Assembly (NCBI RefSeq): GCF_001712755.1
Contig: NZ_MDKC01000005.1
Span: forward strand, 1 to 64,000
Reading direction: 5' to 3'
DNA length: 64,000 bases
DNA from: Gottfriedia luciferensis
GTDB lineage: Bacteria; Bacillota; Bacilli; Bacillales; Bacillaceae_G
Numbering within the stretch: the stretch's first letter is position 1; each line of letters begins with the position of its first letter. The position numbers and the translations under genes are program-made. Positions 37,245 to 45,702 of this stretch are shown piece by piece. The notes beneath the pieces were generated by a model. It did not search any database and was not told the origin of the DNA. It was given only the letters and a program-made list of their open reading frames with translations.

Positions 37245-39092
37245 ATGTGCGGTATAACTGGGTGGGCAGATTTTCAAAAGGACTTATCCAATGTAAATTC
37301 AATGACAAAAAAAATGGCTGAAACATTGTCTAAACGAGGTCCAGATGATACGAATATTTGGACGTCGAATCATTGTAGTTTTGGCCACAAAAGATTAGTT
37401 GTAGTTGATCCAGTAGGTGGAAAACAACCGATGCGTAAAACGAAAGGTAACTTCACGTATACGCTTTGCTACAATGGCGAGTTATATAATACTGAAGATA
37501 TTAGAAAAGAACTTTTAAAGAGAGGCTACACGTTCCAAGGGCATTCAGATACTGAGGTTCTACTAACAAGCTATATTGAGTGGAAGGAAGCATGTGTAGA
37601 CAAATTTAATGGAATATTTGCCTTTGCAATCTGGGATGAAGAAAAGGAAAGTCTATTCATTGCAAGAGACCGTTTAGGAGTTAAACCTTTATTTTATAAA
37701 GAGGACTATAAAAGATTATTATTCGCTTCAGAAGTAAAGGCAATTTTAGCAAATCCTGGGGTAAAGGCTGAATTAACTGAAGAAGGGCTCTCAGAAGTAT
37801 TTGGACTTGGTCCATCCCGTACGCCTGGAAATGGTGTTTTTGATGGAATTAAAGAACTCCGTGGTGGTCATGCTATGACATTCTCAAGAAATGGACTTAA
37901 AATATGGAAATATTGGGATGTTAAAAGCGATATACACACAGATTCAGTTGATGAAACGATTGAAAAAGTACGTTTTTATGTTGAAGATGCAATCGTAAGG
38001 CAATTAGTTTCCGATGTGCCTTTATGTACGTTTTTATCAGGTGGAGTGGATTCTAGTACGATTACAGCAATCGCTGCTAATCATTACGCTAAAGAAGGAA
38101 AAGGACAATTAACCACATATTCAATCGATTATGAGGAAAATGATAAATATTTTACTTCAAGTGTATTCCAACCAAATTCAGATGCACCTTGGATTGAGTT
38201 AATGTCCTCAACATTTAACACAAATCATCAAAGATGTGTTATTACAAACGAAGAACTGGTTCAATATTTAGATGAGGCTACAGAGTGTCGTGATCTTCCA
38301 GGAATGGCGGATGTCGATTCTTCATTATTATGGTTTTGTCAAAAAATTAAACAGAACTTTGTAGTAGGTTTATCAGGAGAATGTGCTGATGAAATTTTTG
38401 GTGGATATCCTTGGTTTCACCGAGAAGATGACTTGAATAGACCAGCGTTTCCTTGGATGAGATCAACAGAACTCCGTCAAAAGCTTTTAAAAGACGAATG
38501 GAGTAAGAAGTTGAATTTAGCTCAGTACGTTCAAGATCGATACAACGAGACTGTAAAAGAAACGCCAATCCTTGAAGGAGAAAGTCCATTAGAAGCTAAA
38601 AGAAGACAACTGTTTTATTTAAATCGTCAATGGTTTATGTCGCAACTGTTAGATCGAAAAGATCGGATGAGTATGGGAGCGAGCCTTGAAGTGCGTGTTC
38701 CTTTTGCAGATCACCGACTTGTGGAATATGTATGGAATATCCCTTGGGAGCTTAAAATGTATGGGGATCGCGAAAAAGGTATCCTAAGAAAATCACTTGA
38801 AGGTTTGTTACCAGATGATATCTTATACCGCAAAAAAAGCCCTTATCCAAAAACGCATAACCCGGTATATACAAAATTAGTGGTTCAAAAATTAAAAGAA
38901 GCTTTAAAAGATAAAAGCTCAGCTCTTTATGAGTTTCTTGATAAAGAGCAATTAAATGCTTTAGTTGAAAGTGAAGGAAAAGCATTTCAAGTTCCATGGT
39001 ACGGACAATTAATGTCTGGACCTCAGCTATTAGCTCATTTATATCAAATTCATGTTTGGTTTAAAAAATTCAATATTAATGTGAAAGCTTAA
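37245..39092 (+). CDS. asnO: Asparagine synthase (glutamine-hydrolysing)
   Basis: 615 residues. N-terminal glutaminase with the invariant MCGITGW (Cys2 nucleophile) and RGPDD; C-terminal ATP-pyrophosphatase with FLSGGVDSSTITAI and GLSGECADEIFGGYPWF. Makes asparagine from aspartate, ATP and glutamine. ATG start behind aaaggaga. Length and synteny match B. subtilis asnO (yisO), which is sporulation-linked there. Ends in a strong terminator. Confidence 0.93.
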   Translation: MCGITGWADFQKDLSNVNSMTKKMAETLSKRGPDDTNIWTSNHCSFGHKRLVVVDPVGGKQPMRKTKGNFTYTLCYNGELYNTEDIRKELLKRGYTFQGHSDTEVLLTSYIEWKEACVDKFNGIFAFAIWDEEKESLFIARDRLGVKPLFYKEDYKRLLFASEVKAILANPGVKAELTEEGLSEVFGLGPSRTPGNGVFDGIKELRGGHAMTFSRNGLKIWKYWDVKSDIHTDSVDETIEKVRFYVEDAIVRQLVSDVPLCTFLSGGVDSSTITAIAANHYAKEGKGQLTTYSIDYEENDKYFTSSVFQPNSDAPWIELMSSTFNTNHQRCVITNEELVQYLDEATECRDLPGMADVDSSLLWFCQKIKQNFVVGLSGECADEIFGGYPWFHREDDLNRPAFPWMRSTELRQKLLKDEWSKKLNLAQYVQDRYNETVKETPILEGESPLEAKRRQLFYLNRQWFMSQLLDRKDRMSMGASLEVRVPFADHRLVEYVWNIPWELKMYGDREKGILRKSLEGLLPDDILYRKKSPYPKTHNPVYTKLVVQKLKEALKDKSSALYEFLDKEQLNALVESEGKAFQVPWYGQLMSGPQLLAHLYQIHVWFKKFNINVKA

Positions 39093-39093
39093 A

Positions 39094-39125
39094 TTATAGG
39101 GGTGATCTTTTTCACCTCTTTTTTG
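39094..39125 (+). terminator. asnO terminator
   Basis: aggggtgatc-ttttt-cacctctttttt just after the stop. Confidence 0.75.
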
Positions 39126-39162
39126 TATGTTTAAATAAAGTAGCTAGAGGAGAGGGGGAACT

Positions 39163-39882
39163 GCAAATAAATCGGAGTTAAAACCATGCAATCGCAAATA
39201 AAAGATGGGAATCGCAAATAAAATCTTGGAATAGCAAATAAAAGTGGGAATCGCAATTAAAATCGTGGAATGGCAAATAAAAGATGAGAATCGCAATTAA
39301 AATCGTGGAATGGCAAATAAAAGATGGGAATCACAATTAAAACCGTGGAATCGCAAATAAAAGTGGGAATCTCAATTAAAATCGCGGAATGGCAAATAAA
39401 AGATGGAAGTCGCAATTAAAATCATGGGATGGCAAATAAAAGATGGGAATCGCAAATAAAATCGTGGAATGGCAAATAAAAGATGGGCATCGCAAATAAA
39501 ATCGTGGAATGGCAAATAAAAGATGAGAATCGCAATTAAAATCGTGGAATGGCAAATAAAAGATGGGAATCACAATTAAAACCGTGGAATCGCAAATAAA
39601 AGTGGGAATCGCAATTAAAATCGCGGAATGGCAAATAAAAGATGGAAGTCGCAATTAAAATCGTGGAATGGCAAATAAAAGACGGGAATCGCAATTAAAA
39701 TCGTGGAATGGCAAATAAAAGACGGGAATCGCAATTAAAATCATGGAATGGCAAATAAAAGATGGAAATCGCAATTAAAATCGTGGAATGGCAAATAAAA
39801 GATGGGAATCGCAATTAAAATCGTGGAATCGAAAATGACAAATGAGAATCATAATTAAAATCGTTGAATTCCAAATAAAAAT
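39163..39882. repeat. 40-bp tandem array (two 20-bp half-units)
   Basis: About 18 units of roughly 40 bp, each two half-units: one TGGCAAATAAAAGATGGGAA-like, one TCGCAATTAAAATCGTGGAA-like. Units differ by a few bases. A block of about 150 bp recurs 239 bp apart (gatgagaatcgcaatt at 39283 and 39522), which shows that six units were duplicated together. No start signal; a 92-codon frame through it on the minus strand is a by-product. Confidence 0.95.
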
Positions 39883-39976
39883 TGTATCGATAAAACGCAC
39901 GGTATCAGTTAAATTCGTTACATAGGTGCATTAACCTTAAATCATTTGTGTAAGTGTAATAATATATAATTAATCA
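39883..39976. other. End of array to glnK terminator
   Basis: Decaying repeat units and AT-rich sequence; nothing else seen. Confidence 0.4.
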
Positions 39977-39978
39977 AT

Positions 39979-40015
39979 TAAAAACCTAGTCATCTATAAC
40001 GACTAGGTTTTAATA
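39979..40015 (-). terminator. glnK terminator
   Basis: aaaacctagtc...gactaggtttt stem downstream of the minus-strand glnK stop. Confidence 0.9.
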
Positions 40016-40017
40016 AT

Positions 40018-40380
40018 TTAATAATCATTTTGCAATGCGTCTCTTCCTTCTTCACCAGTGCGGATTTTTATTGCGTTTTCAATCGGGTATACAAATATTT
40101 TTCCATCACCAGGTTTTCCTGTTTTTAACACTCTTTTTGCTTCATCGATTACTGCTTGAACAGGTACATCACATACGACTATTTCAACTTTTATTTTTTC
40201 ATGTAAATTGATTGTTCGTTTTTTTCCTCGATACACTTCTGTATAGCCTGATTGCATTCCACATCCTAAAACGTTCGTTACGGTCATTCCTGTGATTCCT
40301 ACCTTTGAAAGTGCATCTTTTAAAACATCAAATTTATCTGGCCGAGTAATGATTTCAATTTTTGTTAATTTTGCAGTCAT
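40018..40380 (-). CDS. glnK: Nitrogen regulatory protein PII
   Basis: 120 residues, PII family. T-loop YRGKKRTINLHEKIKVEIV with the pattern of Bacillus NrgB and the C-terminal KPGDGKIFVYPIENAIKIRTGEEG. The uridylylated Tyr of enterobacterial GlnB is not a feature of this subgroup. Binds 2-oxoglutarate and ATP/ADP and, with AmtB, sequesters at the membrane. Start 12 bases after amtB. Confidence 0.93.
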   Translation of the reverse strand: MTAKLTKIEIITRPDKFDVLKDALSKVGITGMTVTNVLGCGMQSGYTEVYRGKKRTINLHEKIKVEIVVCDVPVQAVIDEAKRVLKTGKPGDGKIFVYPIENAIKIRTGEEGRDALQNDY

Positions 40381-40392
40381 TTTTATCCCTCC

Positions 40393-41628
40393 TTATATAC
40401 TTGCGTCGTGATATGCTTTTTCTCCATGAATGCTTAAGTCAAGGCCGAGGTTTTCTTCCTCTTGATCGACGCGGATGCGGATGAAAAAGCCTATAACTTT
40501 CACAATTAAAAAGGTAATAACTCCTGCAAAAAGATAGGTCGCTAAGATAGCGAGTAGTTGTTTCCAAAGAAGTGATATGTCACCGTAAAAAAGTCCGTTT
40601 GCACCAGCACTATTTACTGATTTTGTGGCGAATAATCCTGTTGCAATAGCTCCCCATGTCCCTCCGATTCCGTGACAACCGAATGCGTCTAAAGCATCGT
40701 CATATCCGAATTTATATTTTAAGTATGTTACTGCTAAAAAGCATATGACTCCACCTAAAAATCCAATTACGATTGAAGAGAGAGGTGTGACGAATCCGCA
40801 AGCAGGTGTAATTGCAACTAATCCAGCTACGGCACCACTAACTCCACCTAAAATAGTAGGTTTTTTATTTACGTACCATTCCACTAGCACCCAAGCAACT
40901 GAAGCTGCAGCAGCCGCAGTATTTGTATTAATGAATGCAGTTAATGCCACATCATTTAATGTTAAGGCACTACCGACATTAAATCCGAACCACCCAAACC
41001 ATAATAGTCCTGCGCCTAATACAGTTAGTGGTAAATGATGAGGTGATGTAGATCCGAAATCTCGTCTTTTGCCAAGAAGTAGAGCCAGAACTAAGCCTGA
41101 AACACCGGAGGAAATATGGACAACTGTTCCACCAGCGAAGTCTAAAGCACCTAGATTACGAAGCCAACCATCCACGCCCCAAACCCAGTGAGCTAATGGA
41201 TCGTAAACAAATGTTGTCCATAAAAGAGTAAATAATAGAAATGCTGAAAATTTCATGCGCTCAGCGAAGGCGCCTGATATAAGAGCAGGAGTTAAAATTG
41301 CAAACATTAGCTGAAACATCATGAAAAGATTATGAGGGACTGTTGCGCTGTAGTTATCATTTGGAGTAAAACCAACATCCTTTAATGCTGCCCAAGAAAA
41401 GTTACCAATCAAATGATTAAAATCTGGACCGAATGCTAAAGAGTAACCAATTAGCACCCACTGGATTGATACGATTGCCATAGCAGAATAGCTATGCATT
41501 GTAGTACTTAATACGTTTTTACTTTTAACCATACCGCCGTAAAAAAGTGCCAAACCAGGTGTCATAATCATGACTAAAACAGTTGAAATAAAAAGAAATA
41601 CACTATCCGCAGCTTGAATACCATTCAT
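40393..41628 (-). CDS. amtB: Ammonium transporter
   Basis: Amt/Rh-family channel of about 411 residues, eleven hydrophobic segments. Conserved DFAGGTVVHISSGVSGLVLAL, GAGLLWFGWFGFNVGSAL and the twin-His region (HISSG ... FGCHGIGGTWGAIATG). ATG chosen behind ggggaa; a second ATG two codons upstream overlaps that site. Operon amtB-glnK behind a TnrA/GlnR-type promoter. Confidence 0.95.
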   Translation of the reverse strand: MNGIQAADSVFLFISTVLVMIMTPGLALFYGGMVKSKNVLSTTMHSYSAMAIVSIQWVLIGYSLAFGPDFNHLIGNFSWAALKDVGFTPNDNYSATVPHNLFMMFQLMFAILTPALISGAFAERMKFSAFLLFTLLWTTFVYDPLAHWVWGVDGWLRNLGALDFAGGTVVHISSGVSGLVLALLLGKRRDFGSTSPHHLPLTVLGAGLLWFGWFGFNVGSALTLNDVALTAFINTNTAAAAASVAWVLVEWYVNKKPTILGGVSGAVAGLVAITPACGFVTPLSSIVIGFLGGVICFLAVTYLKYKFGYDDALDAFGCHGIGGTWGAIATGLFATKSVNSAGANGLFYGDISLLWKQLLAILATYLFAGVITFLIVKVIGFFIRIRVDQEEENLGLDLSIHGEKAYHDASI

Positions 41629-41649
41629 CTTCATTCCCCATTTCTTTAA

Positions 41650-41666
41650 TGTTAGTTTTTATAACA
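41650..41666 (-). promoter_or_regulatory. Second TnrA/GlnR box
   Basis: TGTTAGTTTTTATAACA, perfect TGTNAN7TNACA form, inside the leader 21 bases before the amtB start. It overlaps a longer palindrome ataacattaaatgttat (41661-41677). Confidence 0.65.
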
Positions 41667-41749
41667 TTAAATGTTATATAAGTTATCATATTCAGAATAT
41701 ATGCAAAATTCAATAATAATTTCACGAAAATCCCAAAAAAATATATAAA

Positions 41750-41798
41750 ATTATAATGAAAACGCTAACATGTATCGTATTTGTTAGAAAATCTAACA
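41750..41798 (-). promoter_or_regulatory. TnrA-type promoter of amtB
   Basis: TGTTAGAAAATCTAACA (41782-41798) is a near-ideal TnrA/GlnR box. Its centre lies about 47 bases before the likely start site given by TATAAT at 41755-41750. B. subtilis nrgAB has the TnrA box at about -49. This says nitrogen-limitation induction. Confidence 0.8.
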
Positions 41799-41818
41799 TA
41801 ACGTAAATGAGTGAATAA

Positions 41819-41850
41819 AAATACAGACCCACATAAATGAGTCTGTATTT
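41819..41850 (-). terminator. Amylase-gene terminator
   Basis: aatacagac...gtctgtatt stem. Its arm taaatgagtctgtat (41834-41848) is identical to the 3' end of the amylase gene at 41990-42004. Confidence 0.8.
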
Positions 41851-41989
41851 GAAAGGTTGATGTCAGACTGATAGAAAACTGTTATCTTACGAGGCTTGAA
41901 GGCTGAAGAGGAGCGGAGCAACCTATGAAAGTAATGAGCACCGCAAGCAGCCGGAAATCGAGTGTTTCCCAACAGTCAACAGATTCAAG
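41849..41989. repeat. Putative inserted element with flanking 15-bp repeats
   Basis: About 140 bases of richer GC content than its surroundings (gaggcttgaaggctgaagag ... gcaccgcaagcagccgg). It lies between two exact copies of taaatgagtctgtat and splits the terminator from the gene it serves. Its ends carry short matches aactgtt / aacagt. It is unrelated to copies A-D. Likely a non-autonomous repeat; no family name. Confidence 0.55.
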
Positions 41990-43757
41990 TAAATGAGTCT
42001 GTATCTTCTATTTGTAAAATTAAAAAGTCGGTATCTAGTAGATCAACACCAATTGAATCAGACTCAGTTGCAAACTGTTCTCCATTCCATACATTTGTAA
42101 TTCTTTTCTTACGTAAATTTATTGGTACTTGAACTGATTGTTTTTCGCTTGAGTTATTAATTATGATAAAAAAATGATATTGATTATTCTTTCTTTCATA
42201 CATAACAATGTCAGGTTGGTCAGTTTGTACCCAATTAAACTCACCGTCATTTTCTAAAACTGGATATTTTTTTCTTATCAAAATCAATTTTTTTATGGAA
42301 TTAAAAATACTCAAATTATATTGTGATTTGTCCCAAAGCATACAACTTCTGCATTCGGGATCATTTCCACCTTGTAGACCAATTTCATCTCCGTAGTAGA
42401 TACATGGAGTTCCAAAGAAAGTAAATAAAAAGACATATAATAGTATCACTCTTTTTTCATTATGATTACATTGTGTCAGTATTCTTGGTGTATCATGTGA
42501 ACCTAATACATTGAAGAGTGCTTTGATTACAGGTAATGGATATTGAGCTATTAAATCGTTAATCGAGTATTGGAATTGAATCTTTGAAATTGATTGATAA
42601 CCAAAATATGCAAAAAGAGATTTCATTAGAGGATAATTCATAACAGAATCGAATTCGTCGCCTCTTAGCCATGGCATTGCATGGTGCCAGATCTCACCGA
42701 CAATAAATAAATCTTTTTTTAGTTCCTTCATTTTTTTATGAAATAGTTTCCAAAAATAATGATCAATTTCGTTTGCTACATCTAAACGCCAACCATCTAT
42801 GTTAAATTCTTTTATCCAATAAGAACCTATTTCTAATAAAAAATTCTGTACTTCTTTATTTTCAGTATTTAGTTTTGGCATTTCCTTAACGAAAGAAAAA
42901 GTTTCATAAGCTGAATTGTTTTGTTCATCTTTAAAAAAGTGAAACCATTCAAAAAAGGCGGATTCCTTTCCGTTTTGCAATGCGTCTTGAAATGGAGGAA
43001 AGGATGCACTTGTATGGTTAAATACTGCATCAAGCATTACTCGAATATTCTTTTCATGACATTTTTCGATTAATGTTTTTAAGACTTTTTCATCTCCAAA
43101 AGTAGGATCGATTCTAAAATAATTGATTGTATTATATTTATGATTAGAATTTGCTTCAAAAATAGGCGTTAAATAAATTCCGGATATTCCTAAATTTTTA
43201 AGATAATCTATTTTTTGAATAACACCTTCTAAATCACCACCAAAATAGCTTGAACTCGTTGGTAGAGTAGAGCCCCACGGAGTCGAATTGATAGGATTAT
43301 TCTTGTTATTTCCACTTGCAAATCGATCGGGGAAAATTTGATACCAAATCGTATCATGAACCCAACTCGGCGGTGATATTAAATTATTTTTATGAAGAAA
43401 TGGCAATGTAAAACAGTTTGACTGATCATTAGGGGTAAAATTGCTTGAAAATCCGCCCTCACCGTAAAATAGAGATTCTTGCTCATTTTTTAAAAGAAAT
43501 TGATATTTCATTCGTTTATTTGGAGGGATTACATTTACTTCCCAGTAGTCAAATAGTTCTGTGGAAAATGCAAGATACATGGAGAGTGATGATTCGATTT
43601 GCCAACCTGAATCATTAAATTTGAATGGATCTCCGAAATAAAAAATAATTTCTGTACAATCACCTTTTTTTGTTCGAATTCTTAAACGATAGGTTTTATC
43701 ATCTATTGAAAAAGCATATTGATCATATGGCTGATGATATATTGATTCAATTTGCAT
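41985..43757 (-). CDS. Cyclomaltodextrinase / neopullulanase-like GH13
   Basis: 590 residues without a signal peptide, so intracellular. N-terminal CBM34-like domain (about 1-120), then the GH13 barrel. Catalytic residues by position: Asp326 (GWRLDVANE), Glu355 (VGEIWH), Asp422 (GSHDTPR), and region I DAVFNHTS near 243. These are intact, in contrast to the divergent neighbour. Likely hydrolyses cyclodextrins, maltodextrins or pullulan. ATG start; divergent from the pseudo-amylase gene over a shared operator. Confidence 0.9.
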   Translation of the reverse strand: MQIESIYHQPYDQYAFSIDDKTYRLRIRTKKGDCTEIIFYFGDPFKFNDSGWQIESSLSMYLAFSTELFDYWEVNVIPPNKRMKYQFLLKNEQESLFYGEGGFSSNFTPNDQSNCFTLPFLHKNNLISPPSWVHDTIWYQIFPDRFASGNNKNNPINSTPWGSTLPTSSSYFGGDLEGVIQKIDYLKNLGISGIYLTPIFEANSNHKYNTINYFRIDPTFGDEKVLKTLIEKCHEKNIRVMLDAVFNHTSASFPPFQDALQNGKESAFFEWFHFFKDEQNNSAYETFSFVKEMPKLNTENKEVQNFLLEIGSYWIKEFNIDGWRLDVANEIDHYFWKLFHKKMKELKKDLFIVGEIWHHAMPWLRGDEFDSVMNYPLMKSLFAYFGYQSISKIQFQYSINDLIAQYPLPVIKALFNVLGSHDTPRILTQCNHNEKRVILLYVFLFTFFGTPCIYYGDEIGLQGGNDPECRSCMLWDKSQYNLSIFNSIKKLILIRKKYPVLENDGEFNWVQTDQPDIVMYERKNNQYHFFIIINNSSEKQSVQVPINLRKKRITNVWNGEQFATESDSIGVDLLDTDFLILQIEDTDSFT

Positions 43758-43852
43758 GATCCCACCCTTTATTTTTAGTAAAATTTTAATATTAATGTTT
43801 GCAAGGAATTAACTTGCTATCTAATTTAGTAACAGTATAATTAAATAGTGTG

Positions 43853-43866
43853 TGCAATCGCTTCCA
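43853..43866. promoter_or_regulatory. LacI/CcpA-like operator between the amylase genes
   Basis: TGCAATCGCTTCCA, a cre-type 14-mer with two mismatches to TGWAANCGNTNWCA. It lies in the 215-bp region shared by the two divergent GH13 genes. Confidence 0.4.
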
Positions 43867-43972
43867 TTTTTATGAAATTTAATTTAACATTTGAATTTCA
43901 TTGTAATATTTTGCAAAATAATGTAGAGAGTGAAATTTTTGTACATGCGAGTGTCTTGCAGGGGGAGAAAAA

Positions 43973-45475
43973 ATGAGGCGATTTGGTATTTTAATACTAG
44001 TGTCCGTACTATTTTTTAGTACGTTACCAAGTATTAGTTTTGCAGAAAAAAATACAACTGATTTAAGAAAAGAAATGATTTATCGAATTTTAGTTGATCG
44101 TTTTTTTGATGGTAATCCTATGAATGATAAAAATACAGACCCGAAAGATTTAAATAAATCTCAGGGTGGGGATTTGGACGGTATTACCCAAAAATTAGAT
44201 TATCTTAAGGATTTTGGATATAATGCTATTTCTATTTCACCTATTTTTGAGAATGACACAAATTCATATGATGGATTCTCGGTCGTTAATTTTAGAAAAA
44301 TTGATCCAAGGTTCGGAACAAATAAAGAACTCAAGAAGTTGGTAAAGGAAGCACATAAACGTAATATAAAAGTTTATATTGATTTTGTTACAAATAATGC
44401 TTCGCCAAATAGTGAACTTGCTAAAAAAACAGATTGGTTTAATCCTGAAAATAGTACAAGTTCAGAAAAGAAATGGATAAATGGTTTACCTGATTTTAAT
44501 CAAGAAAACAATGAAGTTGCCAATTACTTAATCGAAACAGCTAAGTATTGGATGGATCAAGCTAATTTTGACGGATATAATTTACAAGAAGTAAATAATG
44601 TACCTGTTTCATTTTGGGAATCATTTAATAAAGAAATAAAAAAGAAAGATCCAAATTTCATTTTATTTGCTGATTTAAATGCCACAAGTGATATAGATCT
44701 AAATAAATATAAAAATTTAGGTTTTAATGGAATTTATAATGTAGATTCAGTAGCTGATTTGGCAAATACATTTTCTTCACAAAATCAATCATTAACTGAC
44801 ATAATGAAGCAACAAGCGGATTTAAGTAAGCAGTTAGGCTCGACATTATTGATTAACTATGTAGATGATGAAATGACTAAGCGTTTTGTTTCAGTAGCTG
44901 TTTCAAAAGGGCAGTATCCACCTTCAAGATTAAAGTTGGCACTTGCATATTTATTTACAACACCAGGGATTCCGTTGACGTATTACGGGACAGAAATTGC
45001 ACTAAATGGTGGAAACATCCCTGATAATCGAAAAGGAATGGATTTCCGTACTGATGAAGATTTTTCAAAATATATTAAAAAACTGACTGAATTAAGAAGA
45101 ACTTTACCGTCACTTACTGATGGTGATTTTGAAGTACTGTATGATGATTCTAAAGGTATGACTTTAATTAAGAGACATTACAATGATGAAACTACAATCA
45201 TAGCAATAAATAATACTTCTCTTGATCAAAAGGTTCATTTAGATTTTGACGTCGTTAAAAAATCTAATGAATTAAGAGGGATGTTAAGTGACGATTTAGT
45301 TCGTCCAAATAAAAAAGGATTTGATATCGTCCTTAAAAGAGAATCTTCAAATGTTTATGCAGTTGCACCTAAAACTAGTTTAAACATTGGAGTGATTATT
45401 GCAATTCCATCTATTTTTGTAGCGTTTATCATCTTTTTATGGTTTGCAAGAAGACGAAATAATGAAGAGAAATAA
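43973..45475 (+). CDS. Secreted, anchored GH13-fold protein lacking the catalytic residues
   Basis: 500 residues. Signal peptide (about 1-24, ending SFAE), GH13 fold, and a C-terminal membrane helix IIAIPSIFVAFIIFLWF followed by a basic ARRRNN tail, so the domain is held outside. Alignment to amylase motifs: region I IDFVTNN (Asn142 for His), region II GYNLQEV (Gln205 for the nucleophile Asp), region III LFADL (Asp234 for the acid Glu), region IV YVDDEMTKRF (Met301 for Asp). The frame is intact and homologous flanks such as GGDLDGITQKLDYL are kept. Probably a binding or sensing pseudoenzyme. Confidence 0.85.
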   Translation: MRRFGILILVSVLFFSTLPSISFAEKNTTDLRKEMIYRILVDRFFDGNPMNDKNTDPKDLNKSQGGDLDGITQKLDYLKDFGYNAISISPIFENDTNSYDGFSVVNFRKIDPRFGTNKELKKLVKEAHKRNIKVYIDFVTNNASPNSELAKKTDWFNPENSTSSEKKWINGLPDFNQENNEVANYLIETAKYWMDQANFDGYNLQEVNNVPVSFWESFNKEIKKKDPNFILFADLNATSDIDLNKYKNLGFNGIYNVDSVADLANTFSSQNQSLTDIMKQQADLSKQLGSTLLINYVDDEMTKRFVSVAVSKGQYPPSRLKLALAYLFTTPGIPLTYYGTEIALNGGNIPDNRKGMDFRTDEDFSKYIKKLTELRRTLPSLTDGDFEVLYDDSKGMTLIKRHYNDETTIIAINNTSLDQKVHLDFDVVKKSNELRGMLSDDLVRPNKKGFDIVLKRESSNVYAVAPKTSLNIGVIIAIPSIFVAFIIFLWFARRRNNEEK

Positions 45476-45488
45476 ATACTAGTTTGCC

Positions 45489-45535
45489 TAAGCTTAGAAT
45501 ACTTGAAATGATTGCGATCTTTTTTGTATTCTAAG
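45489..45535. terminator. Inverted repeat after the pseudo-amylase gene
   Basis: gcttagaatac...gtattctaagc, an 11-bp stem around a loop with tctttttt; termination on the plus strand is plausible but the T-tract is in the loop. Confidence 0.5.
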
Positions 45536-45662
45536 CAAATTAGTAATAGATTAAATCCACTAGATTCCAGTATAATAAACGGGGCATCGACTTGTGAAGG
45601 AAGATGTGGATTATTTCAAGTATCGATAATCTTTTAAATAGAGTCTACATCTAAAGAAGAAA

Positions 45663-45676
45663 TGATAACGTTTACA
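45663..45676. promoter_or_regulatory. Operator upstream of the LacI-type gene
   Basis: TGATAACGTTTACA, cre-like with one mismatch to TGWAANCGNTNWCA, 26 bases before the start codon. Either a CcpA site or the autoregulatory operator of the adjacent LacI-family protein. Confidence 0.55.
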
Positions 45677-45702
45677 TTCATTCGTAAATAAGGGGAATTA
45701 AA

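Noticed and set aside
39376-39654. 92-codon frame on the minus strand in the tandem array
   Set aside because: It exists because the repeat happens to lack stops in that frame; no ribosome binding site, and unit length (20/40) is not a codon multiple.
39163-39882. CRISPR array
   Set aside because: Units are contiguous with no unique spacers of constant length, units drift in sequence, and no cas genes are near.
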